Part shown: positions 6,424-11,044 of the stretch, one piece after another
Numbering within the stretch: the stretch's first letter is position 1
Layout of the letters: the number at the start of each line of letters is the position of its first letter
Notes under the pieces: generated by a model
Seen by the model: the letters and a program-made list of their open reading frames with translations, nothing else
Told to the model about the DNA's origin: nothing
Databases searched by the model: none
Program-made: the position numbers and the translations under genes
Source: Gemmatimonadota bacterium
Lineage (GTDB): Bacteria; Gemmatimonadota; Gemmatimonadetes; Gemmatimonadales; Gemmatimonadaceae
Direction: 5' to 3'
Assembly (NCBI GenBank): GCA_003142495.1
Contig: PLMM01000411.1
Span: 823-11,866, forward strand
DNA: 11,044 bases

Positions 6424-8163
6424 ATGCGCATGACTCGTACTGTGGCTCTCGTCGTCGGCGGGCTGGTGCTCGCGACCACGTTACGCGCGCAGGAGCAGGT
6501 GGAGACGAATACGAAAAAGGCCGCGATGCGCGAGCCGACCTTCACGAACGTCACGGATGACATGCTCAAGAACGCCCGGGCGGACGGAAAGAACTGGGCG
6601 ATCTATGGTCATGACTACACGAACCAGCGTTACTCGCCGCTTGCGCAGATCACCAGCGCGAACGTCGGCTCGCTCAGAATGTCGTGGATGTACCAGACGG
6701 GCATCTCGCGCCTCGGCTCCTTCGAGAATAGCCCGACGGTCGTCGATGGCGTGATGTACGTGACTACACCGTACAACACCGCGATTGCGATCAACACTCG
6801 CACGGGCCAGCAGATCTGGCGCTACGAGCACAAGCCGAGCATCACGGCGCCGATCTACTGCTGCGGCCCGAACAACCGGGGCGTCGCAATCTCCGGCGGC
6901 ACGGTGTACATGGGAACGCTCGACGCGCGGCTCGTTGCGCTGGATTCGAAGACGGGCGCCGTGAAATGGGATGTGGAAGTAGCGGATCCCGAGGCGGGCT
7001 ACAGTCTGACGATCGCGCCACTGATCGTCGACAACGAAGTCATCGTCGGCACATCCGGGGCCGAGTATGGCATTCGCGGCTTCGTCCGCGCGTACAACAA
7101 GGACGACGGCAAGCCGATGTGGACGTTCTACACGTTGCCGGACAAGGGATGGGAGGGCAACTTCGCCGAGAAGACGGGTGAGGGTGAAGACCTCAAGCGC
7201 AACATCACGGCCGAGAAGGCGGCAATGGCGCAGTATGGTGATGCGTGGAAGCGCGGCGGCGGCTCGGTCTGGATGACGCCGGCGTACGACGCCACCTCGC
7301 ACAACATCTTCTTTTCTGTCGGCAATCCGTCACCTGATCTCGACGGCACGGTGCGGCCGGGCGACAACCTGTACACGGAATCGATCGTCGCGATCGATGC
7401 GCGCACGGGCGAGTACAAGTGGCACTACCAGGAGGTTCCGCACGATGTGTGGGACTTCGACGCGACGAGCCCACCGGTGATCGTCAAGCTGAAGAATGGC
7501 AAGACGGCGGTAGCGGAAGCCGGCAAGACGGCGTTCGTGTACGTGCTCGATGCGGAGACCGGGAAGCTGATTCGCAAGTCGGATGAGTTCAACAAGCACG
7601 AGAACTACTTCGTGCAGCCGACAGCGGATGGTGCGCGTATGCTGCCTGGCGCGAACGGTGGATCGGAGTGGTCGCCGCCGGCGGTCAATCCGACGCTTGG
7701 CTACATGTACGTGCTCGGGCTCGAGCAGCCGATGAATTACATCACGCATTCGGCGCCGCTCGAGAAGGGCAAGCTGTGGCTCGGCTCTGCGTTCAAGGCT
7801 GTGCCGGGCGAGAAGCAGTCGGGCACGTTCACGGCGATCGACCTGAACACGGGCAAGCGCGCGTGGCAGGTGAAGACGGATCAGCCGATGATCGGTGGCG
7901 CGCTGGCGACAGCCGGTAATCTCGTCTTCACGGGCGAGGGCAATGGCCACTTCAACGCGTACGATGCTCGCACCGGCAAGACGCTGTGGACATTCAATGG
8001 TGGCGCCGGATGTAATGCACCACCGGTGAGCTACTCAGTGGATGGCAAGCAGTTCATTGCCGTTGCATGTGGTGGTAATTACCAGCTTGGATATCCGTTG
8101 GGCGATGTGGTGCTGGTGTTCGCACTCCCCGGCGGTGCGCCGGCGATGAAGAAGGGGCAATAA
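6424..8163 (+). CDS. PQQ-dependent alcohol dehydrogenase with lanthanide-type DxD motif
   Basis: A 579-residue periplasmic quinoprotein of the methanol/ethanol dehydrogenase family, which oxidises alcohols using PQQ and a bound metal and passes electrons to a cytochrome c or other acceptor. An N-terminal signal peptide (about 1-22, ending LRAQ) precedes an eight-bladed propeller with repeated Asp-x-x-Thr-Gly blade motifs. C146-C147 form the vicinal disulfide (YCCGPNNRG). Metal ligands align by motif and spacing with methanol dehydrogenases: E214 (SGAEYG), N301 (SVGNPSP) and catalytic D344 in DVWDFD. D346, two residues after the catalytic Asp, matches the extra Asp of lanthanide-dependent enzymes (XoxF, PedH), where calcium enzymes have Ala or Ser. 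No C-terminal haem-binding CxxCH is present, so it is not a quinohaemoprotein. The ATG has a perfect GGAGG 7 nt upstream. No PQQ synthesis or XoxG/J genes are in view. The substrate is unknown. Confidence 0.93.
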   Translation: MRMTRTVALVVGGLVLATTLRAQEQVETNTKKAAMREPTFTNVTDDMLKNARADGKNWAIYGHDYTNQRYSPLAQITSANVGSLRMSWMYQTGISRLGSFENSPTVVDGVMYVTTPYNTAIAINTRTGQQIWRYEHKPSITAPIYCCGPNNRGVAISGGTVYMGTLDARLVALDSKTGAVKWDVEVADPEAGYSLTIAPLIVDNEVIVGTSGAEYGIRGFVRAYNKDDGKPMWTFYTLPDKGWEGNFAEKTGEGEDLKRNITAEKAAMAQYGDAWKRGGGSVWMTPAYDATSHNIFFSVGNPSPDLDGTVRPGDNLYTESIVAIDARTGEYKWHYQEVPHDVWDFDATSPPVIVKLKNGKTAVAEAGKTAFVYVLDAETGKLIRKSDEFNKHENYFVQPTADGARMLPGANGGSEWSPPAVNPTLGYMYVLGLEQPMNYITHSAPLEKGKLWLGSAFKAVPGEKQSGTFTAIDLNTGKRAWQVKTDQPMIGGALATAGNLVFTGEGNGHFNAYDARTGKTLWTFNGGAGCNAPPVSYSVDGKQFIAVACGGNYQLGYPLGDVVLVFALPGGAPAMKKGQ

Positions 8164-8168
8164 TCGCG

Positions 8169-8208
8169 ACGCGCCGGACGGGCTCATTGAGCTCGTCCGG
8201 CGTGTTTT
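8169..8208 (+). terminator. Rho-independent terminator after the PQQ dehydrogenase
   Basis: Bases 8169-8185 pair with 8189-8205 as a 17-bp stem (core CGCCGGACG / CGTCCGGCG, two G-U wobbles) closed by an ATT triloop, followed by TTTT at 8205-8208. It begins 6 nt after the dehydrogenase stop and fits intrinsic termination of that transcript. Read-through to the next gene, whose start is only about 15 nt further on, would be reduced. Confidence 0.8.
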
Positions 8209-8222
8209 GCGTGGAGGATACG

Positions 8223-8609
8223 GTGGGGAGTCGTAAACGTCTGTTGTTTCTCGGAACGCTGGGGCTCGGACTTTTGTTGGGGAGTGGAGTTGCGAAGGCG
8301 GGGCAGGAGCAGGGGCCGACGCAGCTCGCTGGTCGTGACTGGCGGGGGTTTGGCCCGAAGGAGAAGGACGCGTACGTCGCGGGCTTCATCGCAGGTGCGG
8401 CGGTGCGAGGTGGTTTGGCGGCGTCCAGCATCGATACGACGCCGAGTGGGGCGATCGAGGCGATGCGCATGGCGAAGCAGCTTCCGTTTCCGTATTCGGT
8501 GTCCGTTTACGCATCACAAATCGACGATTACTACTGGTGGCAAAACCATTTGGACGTTCCAATCGTCGATGTTATGGTCAGAACCGATATTCAGCTGAAA
8601 TCACATTGA
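8223..8609 (+). CDS. Small secreted protein of unknown function (128 aa)
   Basis: I do not recognise this family with certainty. The GTG start at 8223 has GGAGG (8213-8217) 5 nt upstream and opens a clear signal peptide: basic SRKR, then a Leu/Gly-rich core, ending AKA before GQEQ. The mature part is about 100 residues and contains DWRGFGPKEKDAYVAGFIAGAA, a helical Tyr-Val-x-Gly-Phe motif that recurs in small exported proteins of unknown role (it recalls Rap1a/Tai-type domains, but only loosely), and a C-terminal segment rich in Tyr and Trp (QIDDYYWWQNHLDVP). There are no cysteines or metal motifs. An in-frame TTG at 8187 lies inside the terminator stem and is not the start. Its position directly after the dehydrogenase, and export to the same compartment, raise a weak possibility of an accessory role. 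Confidence 0.7.
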   Translation: MGSRKRLLFLGTLGLGLLLGSGVAKAGQEQGPTQLAGRDWRGFGPKEKDAYVAGFIAGAAVRGGLAASSIDTTPSGAIEAMRMAKQLPFPYSVSVYASQIDDYYWWQNHLDVPIVDVMVRTDIQLKSH

Positions 8610-8612
8610 ATC

Positions 8613-8628
8613 GCGCCGCTTGCGGCGC
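8613..8628 (+). terminator. GC-rich hairpin after the small secreted protein gene
   Basis: GCGCCGC (8613-8619) is perfectly complementary to GCGGCGC (8622-8628), forming a hairpin with a CTTG-type loop just 4 nt past the stop at 8609. There is no T-tract, so intrinsic termination is uncertain; it may instead protect the 3' end of the transcript. Confidence 0.4.
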
Positions 8629-8783
8629 ACTCCCGTTCACGCGGAGGTGGCATTAGAAACTCGGGTGATGGAAACACGTACGATGGTGTTGTTCCGATCT
8701 CTTCGAGATCAAAGGATTCGTTGGCGCTCGAGTTTTTTCGCGGTCCTTGTCTCTCGTTTTTCACTAGTCTTGGAGAAGCAAGC

Positions 8784-10055
8784 ATGAAAAGAATTGCAAT
8801 CGTCACATGTGCACTTGCGATGGCGGCGGGGACTGCCAATGCGCAGGGGCTCACGATGCAGATGAGCAATGGTTGGAGTTTCTCGTTCTCGGGTAACGTG
8901 AATGCGTTCCTCGTGTACACGGATCCGAAGTGCAACACCGGTAGTTGCGACTTCGGCGGCGGCCTGGTGCCTACTAACGAAACGGCGAAAACTTCCGCCA
9001 TCCGCACGGGTCTTCTTCCCGCCTTTGCGACGTTCGAGGCAAAGGGCAAGGAAGGCGGCGTCGATCTTGGCGTCCACTTCGGTTTTGCCCCGCAGATCAA
9101 CAATGCCGGCGGTGTCCATGATCAATTCGGCGCGCAGATCGACATGCGTCAGGTGTACCTGACGGCTGGTGGTACCTGGGGACAGATCCTCGCCGGTCGT
9201 GAGATCGGTTTGTATCAGCGCAACAACATCCTCAACGACATGACGCTGTTCGGCGTCGGCCCCTCAGGCGGCGGCGGTTATGGCGCGGGCGGCGGCACGA
9301 CGCTCGGCCGCATCGGCTTCGGATACGTCTATCCGAACTTCGTTGCGCAGATGACGTATAGCAGCCCGGCGTCGAGCCCCGCGCAGATCTCGATCGGTTT
9401 GTTCGATCCGAGCGCGATCGGTCCGAATTCGAACGAAGCCGGCGGTTATCGCGTCACGAAGATTCCCCGTGTCGAGTCAGAATTCACGTGGACGGGCCAC
9501 TTCGGCGCGACCACTGCCGAGGCGCCGAAGGGCGCTGACAAGGTGATGGTGTTTGCCAGCGGCGAATGGCAGCATGCGCAGTCGACGACGGGTGATTACG
9601 TCGAAGGCGTGCAGAGCTCGAAGGATTCGTACGGCGGCGCGGGCGGTGTGCGTGCCGACTTCAGCGGGCTGTCACTCGTCGGTTCCGGGTTCTATGGCAA
9701 GGGAATCGGCAGCGTACTGATGTTTGACTCCGGCAACGAAGTCGATAACGCTGGTGAGCTGCGCAACTCGTACGGCTTCATCGGCCAGGCCGAGTTCCAG
9801 CCCATGGGTACGAAGTGGAAGTTCGGCGCCAGCTACGGCGAGAACGACCTGAAGCAGACGTCGCAGGATAACACCGATTGCGATATCAATTGCCATTTTC
9901 TGCAGAAGAACTCGGCAATCGTCGGCTCGGTAACGTACCTGTGGACGAAGTCGCTCCGTTGGGTTGCCGAGTACACGTACACGAAGGCGACGTCGCACGA
10001 TGGTGCCGAAGCGACGGCGAATCAGGGTGCGGTCGGCATGATGCTGTTCTTCTAG
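8784..10055 (+). CDS. Outer-membrane porin
   Basis: A 423-residue beta-barrel protein. The signal peptide is MKRIAIVTCALAMAAGTANA, cleaved before QG. The mature protein opens with SFSFSGNVNAFLVY, the first strand typical of Gram-negative porins (Porin_4-like), contains many alternating amphipathic strands, and ends MMLFF; a C-terminal aromatic residue is the recognition signal for the BAM complex. A Gly-rich stretch (about 163-175) after LFGVGPS may form a constriction or external loop. Two short Cys pairs, C50/C55 (CNTGSC) and C366/C370 (CDINC), are unusual for porins. The ATG at 8784 has GGAGA 7 nt upstream; an upstream in-frame GTG gives residues with no signal-peptide character. It is likely a diffusion channel for small solutes; the substrate is unknown. 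It may serve the upstream dehydrogenase, but this is inference. Confidence 0.85.
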   Translation: MKRIAIVTCALAMAAGTANAQGLTMQMSNGWSFSFSGNVNAFLVYTDPKCNTGSCDFGGGLVPTNETAKTSAIRTGLLPAFATFEAKGKEGGVDLGVHFGFAPQINNAGGVHDQFGAQIDMRQVYLTAGGTWGQILAGREIGLYQRNNILNDMTLFGVGPSGGGGYGAGGGTTLGRIGFGYVYPNFVAQMTYSSPASSPAQISIGLFDPSAIGPNSNEAGGYRVTKIPRVESEFTWTGHFGATTAEAPKGADKVMVFASGEWQHAQSTTGDYVEGVQSSKDSYGGAGGVRADFSGLSLVGSGFYGKGIGSVLMFDSGNEVDNAGELRNSYGFIGQAEFQPMGTKWKFGASYGENDLKQTSQDNTDCDINCHFLQKNSAIVGSVTYLWTKSLRWVAEYTYTKATSHDGAEATANQGAVGMMLFF

Positions 10056-10079
10056 GCTTCACCGCTCTACCGTTGTACA

Positions 10080-10113
10080 CGCGGGCGGTCTCCCTTCGGG
10101 GAGGCCGCCCGTG
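10080..10113. terminator. Strong C(UUCG)G hairpin between convergent genes
   Basis: GGGCGGTCTCCC (10083-10094) pairs with 10099-10110 around a TTCG tetraloop closed by C-G, the exceptionally stable UUCG class; a few outer pairs extend it to 10080-10113. There is one U-G wobble. It sits between the porin stop (10055) and the stop of the convergent lipoprotein gene (10120), so it can end both transcripts. No clear T-tract follows on either strand, so it may be a weak or bidirectional terminator. Confidence 0.7.
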
Positions 10114-10119
10114 GTGCAT

Positions 10120-10926
10120 CTACGGCAGGGTGATGTGCAGTGTCGCGACGTTGTCCGCGTAATTGCTCTCGCGGAGCACCCGGCAGAAGTTCTGCTCATC
10201 GCGCACCGGGCAGGCGTCGGTCGAATCGGGGAGGTAGGGCGGATTGACGGTGATGCGGATGACGTAGTCGCCGGGCGGCGTCGGCTGCGCGGGGTCATCG
10301 AGCACGAAGTACTGCCCGGGGAGTGTGCGCACGTAGACGTCGGTCCAGCCGGCGTGGACGCCCTGATCACCGTGCTGCGTGAGTGTTCCGCAGGCGCGGT
10401 AGACCCAACTCTTCGGATCGACGCCCGGCAGAAACGGCTCGCTGTCGTCGAGACAGAAGCCTCGTTTGCGGGCGAAGATCGGAGCGCCGAGGGCGCCGCC
10501 CTCGAGTACCGGGAGGAGCTCGTACGTCGCGTAGTGCTTGTAGTGAAAGTGATTGTGGCAGGGGGCGTACTCGAACAAGCCGTCGCTGTCGTCGAAGTTG
10601 CCGTCGTGATTCGGATCGATGTGCGCGAGGGGATCGCCGACGACCGCGTCGGCATCGCCGACGTTGGGAGTGCTCACGGAAAAGCGGAGCACGCGATGAA
10701 AGCCGGGAGTGATTCCGTATTCGATCGACGTGCACGATCCGGCTTCCACTTGATCGCTGCCGATCGTCCACGAGCTCGCGAGTCGCGCGGAGTCGACGAC
10801 GAAGTTTGCGAGGCCATCGAGATCGGGGATGCCGTGATCACTGCCTGTCGAGCTGTCGGAGCTGCAGGCGGAGAGTATCGTCGCGAGAAGCAGTGGTGCG
10901 CACTGAATGAAACGAAACAGTCGCAT
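10120..10926 (-). CDS. Lysyl oxidase-domain lipoprotein
   Basis: A 268-residue predicted lipoprotein. The lipobox LSAC puts the lipidated Cys at 21, so it is anchored outside the cytoplasm. The rest matches the lysyl oxidase fold: LRFSVSTPNVGDAD (about 80-93), then the copper site CHNHFH (C123; H124, H126, H128), equivalent to the CHQHYH of animal lysyl oxidases. K154 (RKRGFC) and Y198 (GWTDVY) align with the Lys and Tyr that form the lysine tyrosylquinone cofactor. PPGDYVIRITVNP and NYADN complete the domain. The family oxidises primary amines, such as peptidyl lysine, to aldehydes with H2O2 release; the substrate here is unknown. D104-D115 (DPNHDGNFDDSD) has an EF-hand/dockerin-like calcium-loop spacing just before the copper site. 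The start lacks a clear Shine-Dalgarno. Confidence 0.88.
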   Translation of the reverse strand: MRLFRFIQCAPLLLATILSACSSDSSTGSDHGIPDLDGLANFVVDSARLASSWTIGSDQVEAGSCTSIEYGITPGFHRVLRFSVSTPNVGDADAVVGDPLAHIDPNHDGNFDDSDGLFEYAPCHNHFHYKHYATYELLPVLEGGALGAPIFARKRGFCLDDSEPFLPGVDPKSWVYRACGTLTQHGDQGVHAGWTDVYVRTLPGQYFVLDDPAQPTPPGDYVIRITVNPPYLPDSTDACPVRDEQNFCRVLRESNYADNVATLHITLP

Positions 10927-11044
10927 TCGTGTGATGTGAAGGATTGACCCGAGGATAATGCCGGCGCGGACGAATGCCGAGTGTGGTCGACGATGATCAT
11001 GAAGGTATTCGGGGACGGTGCCGAGTGCATGGCAAAGAAGAGCA
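10927..11044. other. Upstream region of the lipoprotein gene, no gene seen
   Basis: The last 118 bases lie upstream of the minus-strand lysyl oxidase-like gene and should contain its promoter. I see no convincing Shine-Dalgarno or promoter hexamers, and no neighbouring gene can be identified before the window ends. Confidence 0.4.

Noticed and set aside
6481..7302. 273-codon minus-strand open frame opposite the PQQ dehydrogenase
   Set aside because: Arg/Val/His-rich composition with no domain, fully overlapping a well-supported gene; a codon-bias shadow.
8187..8222. Upstream TTG start for the small secreted protein
   Set aside because: It lies within the terminator stem; the GTG at 8223 has a proper Shine-Dalgarno and begins the signal peptide.
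8640..8720. GGAGG at about 8642 suggesting another small gene before the porin
   Set aside because: No convincing start codon or protein-like frame follows at the right distance.
10111..10947. 278-codon plus-strand open frame opposite the lysyl oxidase-like gene
   Set aside because: No motifs; the minus strand encodes a lipobox and intact copper motif, so the plus frame is a shadow.

Overview
The window looks like chromosomal DNA of a Gram-negative, high-GC bacterium. The evidence is a signal-peptide-bearing beta-barrel porin ending in Phe-Phe, a periplasmic-type quinoprotein dehydrogenase, a lipobox lipoprotein and strong GC bias at third codon positions. The protein families would fit a soil lineage such as Gemmatimonadota, but this is only an impression, because no rRNA or clade-specific marker is present. 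No mobile element, CRISPR array, tRNA or rRNA was found.

Left edge (1-88): a perfect 88-bp palindrome with no spacer runs exactly to the window edge and overlaps the start of a metallo-beta-lactamase-fold gene. It is best read as a fold-back assembly or library artefact at a contig end, so the apparent N-terminus of the first gene is not real.

Housekeeping half (45-5912): a truncated MBL-fold hydrolase is followed 2 nt later by the tRNA-modifying GTPase mnmE. mnmE converges on a DUF2268-type HExxH putative protease on the minus strand. That gene diverges from a DUF2225 zinc-ribbon protein, which converges on upp (uracil phosphoribosyltransferase, minus strand). upp diverges from a compact plus-strand trio: a 61-aa DUF4177-like protein, a TetR regulator and a YdcF/DUF218 membrane protein. 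Convergent neighbours are separated by only 2 and 5 bp. The upp/DUF4177-like divergent gap is only 27 bp and holds two back-to-back -10-like hexamers, each 7 nt from its start codon.

Intergenic block (5913-6423): about 510 bp with no convincing gene. It carries three TGTCACA motifs upstream of the dehydrogenase.

Secreted half (6424-10926): a PQQ-dependent alcohol dehydrogenase carries the Asp-x-Asp active-site signature associated with lanthanide-dependent enzymes and ends in a strong intrinsic terminator. It is followed by a small secreted protein of unknown function, then an outer-membrane porin with two short Cys pairs. A C(UUCG)G hairpin separates the porin from a convergent lipoprotein with a lysyl-oxidase domain that retains the copper-binding CHxHxH motif and candidate LTQ-forming Lys and Tyr. 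A plausible but untested theme is periplasmic and outer-membrane oxidation of alcohols or amines, with the porin as entry route.
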